Source: Dialister hominis | GTDB lineage: Bacteria; Bacillota; Negativicutes; Veillonellales; Dialisteraceae | Direction: 5' to 3' | Assembly (NCBI RefSeq): GCF_007164725.1 | Contig: NZ_AP019697.1 | Coordinates: 1 to 64,000 of the forward strand | Length of the DNA stretch: 64,000 bases | In this document: positions 52,154-60,344 of the stretch, in pieces | Layout of the letters: the number at the start of each line of letters is the position of its first letter | Numbering within the stretch: the stretch's first letter is position 1 | The notes under the pieces: model-generated | The model's database searches: none | The model's input: the letters and a program-made list of their open reading frames with translations, nothing else | What the model was told of the DNA's origin: nothing | Translations under genes and position numbers: made by a program

Positions 52154-53886
52154 GGGGACGCGGACAAAAAGTTGGACCAATTGACAGAGGTGTCAGGAGG
52201 TCAATTTATGTATTCGCATGAAGAACGCTTAAAGGCAGTCAAACTGCACGTCGATTCGGGCATGGGGCTCAAAGGCATTATGAGAACGCTCGGCTATCCT
52301 CACGACATAAAAGTGTTGCGTCAATGGTGCCGGGAATTCAAGTTCTCCAGAGAGATTCACGAAGTAGACGGATTTGATGACGGATATTCTCTCAAACAAA
52401 AAACATTAGCCGTCAAATACTTCGTAAATTGCGGCGATCTGCGGCGCACCATCAGGGAAATAGGCTATCCCAGCAGCACGCAGAGATTGAAAATATGGGT
52501 TGAGAAATACAACCTTAACGAAAACGATCATTGGCAAGCTGACCAGAACCCTGTAAAATGGGGGCAAGATCGACAGACGGGAAGCAGTCCACTGATTCAG
52601 GAGAATCCATTCGAAGAAATTGAGATAGCCTCTAACGCTATCTACAAGGACTTAGGCTTCCTCGAGGAATTGTTCCAAAGGAGGCTGGCAACAATGTCTA
52701 AAAAGGACTCGGAAGTAACGATTGAATCTTTAAAAGAAGAAATGCAAGTACTGCTTAGAAATATGGAAAACCTCCGCAAAGAGAATAAAGCATTGCTGAA
52801 AGCCAATCAGTCACTGGGAGAGAAGACGAAGTCTCTTGATGAAAAGTGCCAGACACTTGCGAAAGAGTATAAGGAGCTTGGCGAGCAGACTCTTATTAAA
52901 CGGATCGAGTACGAAGCCCTCGAGATAGCTGCAGAAACAATAAAAAAAGAAGAGGGCATCAGTCTAAAAACACTGACCAATCGGGAAAAAGCCATCGTGA
53001 TTGATGCCCTTCTGAGCCGCAGCAAGTATCCCCTGAAGAAACTGCTGACGGTGCTAAATATGGCTAAAGCCTCATATTTCTACCAGAAATCCGCTATGAA
53101 GGCGGGAGATAAATATGCGGAAATACGCGAAACCATCAAAGACAAATTTAAGAAGAACCGGTCGGTTTATGGTTACCGGAGAATCTGGTTAGCGCTCAGA
53201 AAAGATGGGAAAATTCTTTCTGAGAAGCTCGTCCGCCGCTTTATGAAAGAGGATCATCTGGTTCCATACCGCAAAAAAGCTAAAAAGTATAGCTCCTACA
53301 AAGGAGAAATTTCACCTGCCCCTAATCTCGTTAACAGGAATTTTCATGCCGACGAACCAGGAAAGCTGCTTCTCACAGATATTACGGAATTCCACATATC
53401 TGCAGGGAAAGTATACCTGTCAGCTATAACTGACGTCTTTGACGGCAAGATTGTCGCATGGACGATCGGCACGTCGCCGAATGCCAAACTGGTCAATACC
53501 ATGCTGGTAAAAGCGAGAGAGGCCCTGGGCGATGACAAGCATCCTATCGTTCATTCAGACCGCGGTATACATTACCAATGGCCTGGATGGATCGCCTTGA
53601 TGAAGAAATTTGGCTGGACAAGATCCATGTCGAAAAAAGGGTGCTCGCCGGATAATGCTGCTTGTGAAGGTGTCTTTGGAAGAGTAAAAAACGAAATGTT
53701 CTATAATAGAAGCTGGATAGGTGTATCCATTAAAGAATTCATAGCTTACCTAGACGATTATCTTCATTGGTATAATGAAGACCGAATTAAAATTACCTTG
53801 GGCGGCATGAGTCCAGTAGAATACAGAGAAAGCTTAGGGATAATGTAAGTACTACCAGAATGGTCCAAAAAAATATCCGCACCCCC
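52154..53886 (+). mobile_element. IS3-family insertion sequence
   Basis: 1733 bases bounded by 26-bp imperfect inverted repeats: left GGGGACGCGGAC..TTGGACCA (52154-52179) and right, inverted, GGGGGTGCGGAT..TTGGACCA (53861-53886). The bases TTT on each side (52151-52153, 53887-53889) fit a 3-bp target duplication. One transposase gene inside. Confidence 0.85.
52208..53848 (+). CDS. IS3-family transposase encoded as a single frame
   Basis: 546 residues. The N-terminus has two helix-turn-helix units (HEERLKAVKLHVDSGMGLKGIMRTLGYP and KTLAVKYFVNCGDLRRTIREIGYP), then a long coiled coil (about 180-270). The C-terminal rve integrase core has DITEFHISAGKVYLSAITDVFDGKIVAWTIG, HSDRGIHY and SPDNAACEGVFGRVKNEMFY, giving the D,D(35)E set. 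Most IS3 elements need a -1 frameshift between orfA and orfB; here both are in one continuous frame. The ATG at 52208 follows AGGAGG. Confidence 0.93.
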   Translation: MYSHEERLKAVKLHVDSGMGLKGIMRTLGYPHDIKVLRQWCREFKFSREIHEVDGFDDGYSLKQKTLAVKYFVNCGDLRRTIREIGYPSSTQRLKIWVEKYNLNENDHWQADQNPVKWGQDRQTGSSPLIQENPFEEIEIASNAIYKDLGFLEELFQRRLATMSKKDSEVTIESLKEEMQVLLRNMENLRKENKALLKANQSLGEKTKSLDEKCQTLAKEYKELGEQTLIKRIEYEALEIAAETIKKEEGISLKTLTNREKAIVIDALLSRSKYPLKKLLTVLNMAKASYFYQKSAMKAGDKYAEIRETIKDKFKKNRSVYGYRRIWLALRKDGKILSEKLVRRFMKEDHLVPYRKKAKKYSSYKGEISPAPNLVNRNFHADEPGKLLLTDITEFHISAGKVYLSAITDVFDGKIVAWTIGTSPNAKLVNTMLVKAREALGDDKHPIVHSDRGIHYQWPGWIALMKKFGWTRSMSKKGCSPDNAACEGVFGRVKNEMFYNRSWIGVSIKEFIAYLDDYLHWYNEDRIKITLGGMSPVEYRESLGIM

Positions 53887-53889
53887 TTT

Positions 53890-54022
53890 CCACGGACGAA
53901 GTCCGGTTTTATGGTTTTCATCTCCCTCAATCCGCTTATATCAGCTAATTCTCTAATTGGATATACCCACACAAAAGGGGCCGTGCCAAAATGTGTAATC
54001 ATTTTGATACAGCCCTTTTTTC
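53890..54022. repeat. Mosaic repeat copy F (right part) with hairpin-family terminator
   Basis: CCACGGACGAAGTCCGGTTT, TCTCTAATTGGATATACCCA, then the hairpin AAAAGGGGCCGTGCCAAAAT / ATTTTGATACAGCCCTTTTT at 53974-54020. No gene. Confidence 0.7.
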
Positions 54023-54458
54023 TATTGCAGAAATCCCCCGTTTCCAGCATCAGAAACCAGGAACTCCCCGCGGAAGGGGAAGCGGAAAGGCCGTTTCTCA
54101 TGCGGGCGGCGAGTACTTTCTCATGGTATGCAAGCGCGTATTCTAAGGGGATACCTAAACATTTATTGCGGATTTTGGACGCCTGTCCCAAACCGGACGC
54201 AGCATCATGGAAGAGAGAAAATATCGGAAATCCCGGGATTTATCCCATCATAAGGCACTTTTGGGAGCCTGCCATATTTAGGAAGTTAGATATAAAAAGA
54301 ACGAATATCGAAAAAATTAAATTAAGTGAGCAAAAATTTAATTATATTAAATATGAAATTTAAAGTTTCAACCTACTTTATTTTCTAATTTCCTTAACAA
54401 TAAACGGGATACAGAAAAATAATGAAAAGGACGACCTAATAAAAATTATTTTGAGATA
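54023..54458. other. Gene-free stretch before the feo operon
   Basis: First half G/C-rich with only unsupported short frames; second half (54290-54458) very A/T-rich. No ribosome sites, RNA genes or repeats recognised. Confidence 0.6.
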
Positions 54459-54500
54459 TTGACTAATTTTGAATACGTGCATTAAGATTATGACATAATC
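54459..54500 (+). promoter_or_regulatory. feo promoter with a 7-1-7 palindromic operator
   Basis: TTGACT at 54459-54464 and TAAGAT at 54483-54488 (18-base spacer). The perfect palindrome GATTATG-A-CATAATC (54486-54500) overlaps the -10 and presumed start site. It has the 7-1-7 layout of Fur-superfamily boxes but not the exact Fur sequence. A GCCGGCGCC..GGAGCCGG hairpin follows in the leader (54517-54540). Confidence 0.7.
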
Positions 54501-54577
54501 AACGATGGGGTGATTGGCCGGCGCCTTCGCGGAGCCGGAAAGAAATTCCTTTTTAAGAAAGCATCGAGGTGATATAA

Positions 54578-54790
54578 ATGATGCCTCTCATATTTGCCAA
54601 GGAAGGCGAGACTGTGACGATACGCCGCATTTCAGGGAAAGACGACGTCCGCCAGCATCTGGCTGAGCTCGGATTTGTGATGGACGCAGAAGTTTTGATT
54701 GTCAGCCACATGGCAGGCAACCTGATCGTACAGGTCAAAGGGAGCCGCATTGCTCTCGACAAGTCCATGGCGCAGAGAATTTTCTTTTAA
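54578..54790 (+). CDS. feoA: FeoA-domain protein, first copy
   Basis: 70 residues, SH3-like. GETVTIRRISGKDDVRQHLAELGFVMDAEVLIVSHMAGNLIVQVKGSRIALDKSMAQRI is the whole FeoA fold (LAELGFVMDAEV most diagnostic). Helps FeoB-dependent ferrous iron uptake at the inner face of the membrane. GAGGTGAT precedes two adjacent ATG codons. Confidence 0.92.
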   Translation: MMPLIFAKEGETVTIRRISGKDDVRQHLAELGFVMDAEVLIVSHMAGNLIVQVKGSRIALDKSMAQRIFF

Positions 54791-54808
54791 AGGAGGAAGG
54801 GAGCAGCT

Positions 54809-55033
54809 ATGAAAACATTGAAGGAAGTGGCAGTCGGGGAGACCGCCAAGGTCAAGAAGATCGGCGGCAACGGACCGACGCGCCGCCGCATCATGGACAT
54901 GGGCATCACAAAGGGAGTCGATGTCTTTGTCCGTAAGGTAGCACCACTGGGCGATCCGATCGAACTGACCGTCCGCGGCTACGAACTTTCCATCCGCAAG
55001 AGTGAAGCGGAAGTCATTGAAGTGGAAGAGTAA
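54809..55033 (+). CDS. feoA: FeoA-domain protein, second copy
   Basis: 74 residues, distinct in sequence from the first copy: GETAKVKKIGGNGPTRRRIMDMGITKGVDVFVRKVAPLGDPIELTVRGYELSIRKSEA (RRRIMDMGITKG core). The two could bind as a pair or have separate roles. GGAGGAAGGGAG site; 18 bases after the first. Confidence 0.93.
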   Translation: MKTLKEVAVGETAKVKKIGGNGPTRRRIMDMGITKGVDVFVRKVAPLGDPIELTVRGYELSIRKSEAEVIEVEE

Positions 55034-55076
55034 TTTTCTCATATATTTATTTCCTTAAGGTAGGAAAGGAGTCAGA

Positions 55077-57221
55077 ATGTCAATCAGAATCGCCCTTGCG
55101 GGCAATCCGAACTGCGGCAAGACGACACTGTTTAATGAATTGACCGGCAGCAACCAGTATGTGGGAAACTGGGCCGGCGTCACCGTAGAAAAGAAGGACG
55201 GCATCCTTAAAGGACACAAGGATGTCATTATCCAGGATCTTCCGGGGATCTATTCTTTGTCCCCGTATACACTGGAAGAAAAGGTAGCAAGAAATTACCT
55301 TGTCAACGAACAGCCTGACGTGATTCTGAATATCATCGATGGTACAAATCTGGAAAGAAACCTGTACCTCTCCACACAGCTGATTGAAATCGGACTGCCG
55401 GTCGTCATGGCAGTCAACATGATGGACCTCGTCAAGAAGAGCGGGGACAAGATCGACATCAAGAAGATGGGCGAGGAACTGGGCTGCGAAGTCGTGGAAA
55501 TCTCCGCGCTGCAGGGCAAGGGCTGCAAGGAAGCTGCTGAAAGAGCCATCGAGGCTGCCAAGAGCGGCAGGAAGCACTGCCTGCCTTCCGTATTCACTGG
55601 AAGCGTAGAACACGCCATTGCGCACATTGAAGAATCCATCCATGACAAAGTGGACAAGGAATTCGTCCGTTGGTATGCCATCAAGGTATTTGAAAGAGAC
55701 CATGATGCGACCGATGCACTGCAGCTCGATCCTAAGACTCTCGCTCACCTTGATACGCACATCAAGGACTGCGAAGATGAAATGGACGATGATTCCGAAT
55801 CCATCATCATCAACCAGCGTTACTCCTATATCGGACGCATCATTTCCAGCGTCCTGACGAAGAAGCATGACTGCCATGCGATGACGGTCTCCGACAAGAT
55901 CGACCGCGTCGTCACGAACCGTATCCTTGCTCTTCCGATTTTCTTCGCCATCATGACGTTTGTGTACTACATTTCCGTCACGACCATCGGCACATGGGCT
56001 ACCGACTGGACGAATGACGTATTCTTCGGCGAATATGTCAATGATGCAGCTGCCGGCCTCATGGAAGCCATTGCCGCTCCTGACTGGCTGGAAAGCCTTG
56101 TCGTCGACGGCATCATCGGCGGCGTGGGCACCGTCCTTGGCTTCGTGCCGCAGATTGTTCTTATTTTCTTCTTCCTGGCACTCCTGGAAGACTCCGGATA
56201 CATGGCGCGCGTCGCATTCATCATGGACCGCATTTTCCGCAAATTCGGCCTGTCCGGCAAGTCCTTCATTCCGATCCTGGTCGGAAGCGGCTGCGGCGTG
56301 CCGGCTGTCATGGCGACACGTACGATCGAAGATCAGCGTGACCGCCGCATGACCATCATGCTCTGCACCTTCATCCCGTGCTCCGCGAAGGCTGTCATCA
56401 TTTCCATGATCACGTCCACCTTCTTCCCAGACTCGGTACTCATGGCTCCGGCTATGTACTTCCTGGGCATTGCCGTCATCGTTCTGGCGGGCATTGCTCT
56501 GAAGAAGACCTCTGCCTTTGCCGGCGATCCGGCACCTTTCGTCATGGAACTTCCGGCATACCATATTCCGGCTATGAAGGGCGTCATCCGTCATATGTGG
56601 GACAGAGCGAAAGGCTTCATCATCAAGGCAGGCACCATCATTTTTGCAGCCTGCGTCATCATCTGGTTCTTCTCCGCATTCAATGCGTCCATGGAAATGG
56701 TCGATATTGAAGACTCCATGCTCGCAGCCTTCGGCGGAGCTATTTCCTGGATCTTCGCACCGGTCGGTCTGGGCGACTGGAAAGGCGCCGTCGCTGTCAT
56801 TTCCGCTGAAATGGCAAAGGAAAACGCTATCGGCACCCTTGCTGTCCTGAACGGCGTCGCTGCTGATGCAGAAGACATGGAACTCATGGCTGGCATTGCC
56901 GGTATGTTCACACCGATTGCCGCTTTCTCCTTCATGATCCTGAACCTGTTCGACCCGCCGTGCGTCGTTGCTATGGCTACGATTGCCCGTGAAATGGGCG
57001 ACAGGAAATGGGCAGCTCTTGCCATCGGATTCCAGATCATGCTCGGATACGGCATGGCATTCGTCGCTTACAACATCGGAAGCTGGCTCTTCTACGGCGC
57101 CGCTTTCGGCATTGGACAAGTCCTTGCCATCGTCGTCAGCCTGGCAGCTCTCTGGATGATCGTCCGTCCTGCTCCCAAGAAGAAGGAAGAAATTCTGGAA
57201 GGAGCCGGCGTGAAGGCGTAA
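55077..57221 (+). CDS. feoB: Ferrous iron transport protein B
   Basis: 714 residues. N-terminal G domain: GNPNCGKT (9-16), DLPGIYSL (G3) and NMMDLV (G4), followed by the GDI helical domain to about 260. The membrane part has the Gate repeats with Cys: GSGCGVPAVMATRTI and FIPCSAKAVIISMITS. C-terminal segments contain FDPPCVVAMATIAREMG. Imports Fe2+ across the inner membrane. AAAGGAG before the ATG; operon with both feoA copies and the Cys-rich partner. Confidence 0.96.
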   Translation: MSIRIALAGNPNCGKTTLFNELTGSNQYVGNWAGVTVEKKDGILKGHKDVIIQDLPGIYSLSPYTLEEKVARNYLVNEQPDVILNIIDGTNLERNLYLSTQLIEIGLPVVMAVNMMDLVKKSGDKIDIKKMGEELGCEVVEISALQGKGCKEAAERAIEAAKSGRKHCLPSVFTGSVEHAIAHIEESIHDKVDKEFVRWYAIKVFERDHDATDALQLDPKTLAHLDTHIKDCEDEMDDDSESIIINQRYSYIGRIISSVLTKKHDCHAMTVSDKIDRVVTNRILALPIFFAIMTFVYYISVTTIGTWATDWTNDVFFGEYVNDAAAGLMEAIAAPDWLESLVVDGIIGGVGTVLGFVPQIVLIFFFLALLEDSGYMARVAFIMDRIFRKFGLSGKSFIPILVGSGCGVPAVMATRTIEDQRDRRMTIMLCTFIPCSAKAVIISMITSTFFPDSVLMAPAMYFLGIAVIVLAGIALKKTSAFAGDPAPFVMELPAYHIPAMKGVIRHMWDRAKGFIIKAGTIIFAACVIIWFFSAFNASMEMVDIEDSMLAAFGGAISWIFAPVGLGDWKGAVAVISAEMAKENAIGTLAVLNGVAADAEDMELMAGIAGMFTPIAAFSFMILNLFDPPCVVAMATIAREMGDRKWAALAIGFQIMLGYGMAFVAYNIGSWLFYGAAFGIGQVLAIVVSLAALWMIVRPAPKKKEEILEGAGVKA

Positions 57222-57250
57222 GCACCATTATTTCAGAAAGGGTGATTTCA

Positions 57251-57427
57251 TTGAGCATTGGCGTTTACTTAGTCATTGCTGCCATCGCCATCCTCTTCGT
57301 CCTGGCATGCCGCCATATTTACAAGGTGACATTCGGCGGAGGAAGCTGCTGCGGAGGCGGGGACGGAGAATGTCCGGCCTGCAAAGCACGCAGCATGGAA
57401 CTGCATGGGGGCATCAAGAACTCCTGA
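57251..57427 (+). CDS. FeoB-associated Cys-rich membrane protein
   Basis: 58 residues starting at TTG: SIGVYLVIAAIAILFVLACR forms one membrane helix, then HIYKVTFGGGSCCGGGDGECPACKA with four cysteines (CC, C, C). This small partner commonly follows feoB in Firmicutes. The start is inferred from AAAGGGTG about 9 bases upstream; the frame is open further back inside feoB, but that extension is not real. Confidence 0.85.
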   Translation: MSIGVYLVIAAIAILFVLACRHIYKVTFGGGSCCGGGDGECPACKARSMELHGGIKNS

Positions 57428-57448
57428 GTAAGGAAATTTCCAATCATG

Positions 57449-57487
57449 AAAGATGTCTGGGTCATCGGGCTCAGGCATCTTTTTTTA
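57449..57487 (+). terminator. Terminator of the feo operon
   Basis: AAGATGTCTGGG / CTCAGGCATCTT hairpin followed by seven T. Confidence 0.9.
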
Positions 57488-57760
57488 TTGCCCGGAAGAT
57501 ATTTCGCTCAATTTCGCTTGAAAAAGCCCCTCTTACGCAAGGGCGGAAAAGAAACGACTGATTACTCGTTCAAAAAGATGCCGGCTTAAAAACGCCTTTT
57601 TCTTTGAAAACGGGCAGAGATCTTTTTTCATGGACATATAGAATATATTTTTTATTTGTATTGCTATCATGAACAAAAACTATTAAAATAAGAGCAATAT
57701 GCTTTTAACGTTTTTTACAAGATTAACGCGGCCTTCCCGCGCAAAGGAGAAATCACAAGG

Positions 57761-58021
57761 ATGAAAGCACGTGGACTTTTATTTGGCGTAGCTGTCGCTT
57801 TCGCCATTTGGAACATTATGGTAAATGGTGTGAACGTAAGAACCGTTGCCATTGCCGTTATGATCCTTCTCTGTCTGGCTATGAATATTTACAACTACCA
57901 CCAGAAGAAGAAAATCAGGCAGGAGGAAGAGGACCAGATCCGTGAGAAGGAAGAAGTCCGCCGTCTTCGCGCTGAAGCCCGCCATAAGCAGTCTAGAAGA
58001 GGAAAGAGAAACAAGAAATAA
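57761..58021 (+). CDS. Small membrane protein with charged tail, unknown function
   Basis: 86 residues: two hydrophobic segments (about 5-22 and 28-46, AVAFAIWNIM and VAIAVMILLCLAMNIY), then a highly charged coil rich in Lys/Arg/Glu (KKKIRQEEEDQIREKEEVRRLRAE). Good ribosome site (AAAGGAG). No family recognised. First of three same-strand membrane-protein genes. Confidence 0.7.
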   Translation: MKARGLLFGVAVAFAIWNIMVNGVNVRTVAIAVMILLCLAMNIYNYHQKKKIRQEEEDQIREKEEVRRLRAEARHKQSRRGKRNKK

Positions 58022-58082
58022 GCATTTTCCAAATGCTGATCCGGGATGAAAGTTCCCGCTAGTCTTTCCTTTCGAGGTGCAT

Positions 58083-58757
58083 ATGCCGGTCGCTTTAATT
58101 TACCGCTGGGTGATCTTCGTCCTTCTGATCATAGGGCTGATCCTCCTGATGAAGCATAAGGTCCTGACGCCTTTTGTTTTTTGGTCAAGAATCCAGTACT
58201 ACACATTTTCCACATTTACCCTGTTCGTACTCTGGCTGGGCGCGACGCTCATGAAAGTGGACATGCCGGTTCTTTATACCGCCGACTTCCGCTACGCTGT
58301 CGCAGCGAGCCTTGGGACACTGTCGCTCATGTACCATCTCATCGTGCGGCCGGGCGCCATAAGGACCCACAAGCTGAACGACATCAGCTACGAACACTTT
58401 TCCTTTTACAACTACATATTCCATTACATCATTCCGATCCTGATGATGATCGACTACATTCTCTTCGTAGACAAGCGCGAAATGCACTGGTACACCATGA
58501 TCACATGGATGGTTTACCCTGCACTCTATGTCGTCTTCGTCTACTTCAGGGCATGGCTGACGATCGTTCTCCACGGGAAGAGCCATCTCTATCCCTACAC
58601 CTTCATGGATCCGAATTTCCATAATATCCTTGTCATCACGAAAGGCGTCCTCATGGTAGGCCTGCGCTTCTTCATCATCGGCATCATCGTCTATGCCGTC
58701 GGAGCAGGCCTCTGGGCACTTGGCATTCCGCCCCTTTCCTGGACGTTTAATGGATGA
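58083..58757 (+). CDS. Pr6Pr-like integral membrane protein
   Basis: 224 residues, six or seven helices. The pattern YNYIFHYIIPILMMIDYILFVDKREMHWYTMITWMVYPALYVVFVY and the later YPYTFMDP resembles the Pr6Pr/FAR-17a-AIG1-like group (conserved H..PIL..DY and YP..F.D). Function unknown. The start at 58083 is chosen because GAGG ends 5 bases before it; a GTG at 58077 is possible. Confidence 0.7.
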   Translation: MPVALIYRWVIFVLLIIGLILLMKHKVLTPFVFWSRIQYYTFSTFTLFVLWLGATLMKVDMPVLYTADFRYAVAASLGTLSLMYHLIVRPGAIRTHKLNDISYEHFSFYNYIFHYIIPILMMIDYILFVDKREMHWYTMITWMVYPALYVVFVYFRAWLTIVLHGKSHLYPYTFMDPNFHNILVITKGVLMVGLRFFIIGIIVYAVGAGLWALGIPPLSWTFNG

Positions 58758-58860
58758 TGGATAAGACGGATGCATGCGGGCTTCCCGCTTCTGCAGATGT
58801 CCGTATGTTATAATCAATGCATTGATTTCCCTTTATTGCTGCTCAAAAGGAGTATGAAGC

Positions 58861-59727
58861 ATGGCAAATAAGATTACACAGACTGGATCCCCGAAAGATT
58901 TCGTCGACCATTCCTATTTTTACAAACCCTATATGATTCCTGCAGTGTTAGGATTCATCCTCTGGGCAGCCTACGTATGCTGGACCGGCTACTGGGGCAT
59001 CGTCCACGGCCGCGTTCCTGTCATTGATATCGGCATGCAGATTGCCATCCTCTGGTGGTTGCTCGATACCGTCCTCACCAAGACCGTTTACCGCCTGGAA
59101 GATGATGGGCTCTACATGCTGAAGACCGGCGTAGGCCACAAGAAGGAAATCATCATTCCTTATGATGAAATCTACGGCGTGCACCACTTCAAGAACCAGC
59201 TCATGAAGCCGGTCACCTACCGCTATACATTCCATGAATACGCAAAGATGGACAACCGTCCGATCTGGTCCCTCCTCTACGATATCGGAAGCACCCAGAA
59301 AGTCGGCCGCGTCCTCATGAAAGCCTCTGAAGAATTCTGGAAGGAATTCGAAAAGAGAATGCCCGGCCAGATCCGCATCCCGCAGGAAGAAGTCGTCACC
59401 TTTACCTATAAAGGCATGGAAAAGAAACTCCGTGAACAGGGCTACTTCAAGGAACATCCGGAAATGGACTTCGAAGAAGGCATCAAGCAGCTCCGCCAGA
59501 AGGGCACCGAAATGGGCGGCCGCGCTGACGAACTGACAGGCGAAGACTTCCACGGCGAAGACTTCCACGGCGAAGAAGTCGAACTCAAGGACGGCACCAG
59601 AACCGATACATTGGAAGCTGCCAGAAAGAAAGGCATTGCTACCAGCGACGCAAAGGAAAAAGCGCCGGAAGAAACCGCCAAGGAAGAACCGGCCAAGAAA
59701 GAAACAGAAGCAAAAGAGACGAAGTAA
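58861..59727 (+). CDS. PH-domain-like membrane protein with acidic repeat tail
   Basis: 288 residues. Two N-terminal helices (about 24-45 and 55-72), then a beta-rich region (about 75-135: VYRLEDDGLYMLKTGVGHKKEIIIPYDEIYGVHHF) of the bacterial PH style. After residue 170 it is charged, with a short exact repeat GEDFH-GEDFH-GEEVE near 225 and a Lys/Glu/Ala tail. No homologue named with confidence. AAAGGAG site; followed by a terminator. Confidence 0.7.
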   Translation: MANKITQTGSPKDFVDHSYFYKPYMIPAVLGFILWAAYVCWTGYWGIVHGRVPVIDIGMQIAILWWLLDTVLTKTVYRLEDDGLYMLKTGVGHKKEIIIPYDEIYGVHHFKNQLMKPVTYRYTFHEYAKMDNRPIWSLLYDIGSTQKVGRVLMKASEEFWKEFEKRMPGQIRIPQEEVVTFTYKGMEKKLREQGYFKEHPEMDFEEGIKQLRQKGTEMGGRADELTGEDFHGEDFHGEEVELKDGTRTDTLEAARKKGIATSDAKEKAPEETAKEEPAKKETEAKETK

Positions 59728-59735
59728 AAAACAAA

Positions 59736-59784
59736 TGAGGGCTGTGACAAAGTGTGCAAACATTTTGTCACAGCCCTTTTTCTA
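59736..59784. terminator. Terminator (hairpin-family member)
   Basis: GAGGGCTGTGACAAA / TTTGTCACAGCCCTT with 11-base perfect core pairing and TTTTTC. Confidence 0.93.
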
Positions 59785-60084
59785 TTGGAATATTCCATTG
59801 GAGGATTATCTGACATAAATATAGGCCTGTGTTATCTGAAAACCATAGGCGATGATGCTTCGCCTTCTTAGAAAATGCAACTCTTTCTCCCAGCAACAGA
59901 AAAGTGATAGGCTGGGCACTTTCCCCTCCGGGGACAGTTCTGCGATGTGAAATATAAGAAATCAGTTCTAATTTGTCTTGAACTTATATACCTACGGCTG
60001 AGGAAATGCAACTCATCCGACCCGTACACTAAGACTTATGTCATTATCATGAATCACTTCTATACCAACTGGTATACGGCCCAC
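59785..60084. repeat. Mosaic intergenic repeat, copy G, left of IS110 copy 2
   Basis: Modules TTATCTGAAAACCATAGGCG, AGGCTGGGCACTTTCCCCTC, GAAATCAGTTCTAATTTGTC and CAACTGGTATACGGCCCACC. The last joins CTTCCCTTCCAGGGCAAGGT on the other side of the element to restore a copy-B-like sequence. Confidence 0.8.
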
Positions 60085-60086
60085 CT

Positions 60087-60344
60087 AGTACAATAGAAGT
60101 GTAGTAGATAGGTCGCTCCTATCCGCTGCACTTATTGCATATAATTAGGGAAGTAGATGGCTTGACGGCGGTCCCCCGGTCCGTTTACTGGACGTAGGGA
60201 AGAGGGTCAGCCTTCCCCTTATTATGTGTGCTCGCGTTAGGCAGGTTTATCTCCGTGTTCGTGTAAAAAACTAGTTTGAGTGGTAATAAGTGTGTGAAGG
60301 ATTAGCGTCTACCAACTACAAATATCTTTTATAGGAGGTCACTT
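60087..60344 (+). ncRNA. Candidate IS110 bridge RNA, copy 2
   Basis: Same layout as in copy 1. Six substitutions relative to copy 1 fall in 60151-60203 (60151, 60171, 60172, 60175, 60196, 60198); outside this patch only one substitution near the left end and one A-run length change are seen. Guide AGGGAAGA (60196-60203) is perfectly complementary to TCTTCCCT at 61760-61767 across this copy's right junction. RNA ends unknown. Confidence 0.78.

Noticed and set aside
53793-54363. Overlapping frames on both strands after the IS3 element
   Set aside because: They cross the IS end, a repeat and a terminator hairpin, have no ribosome sites and resemble no protein.
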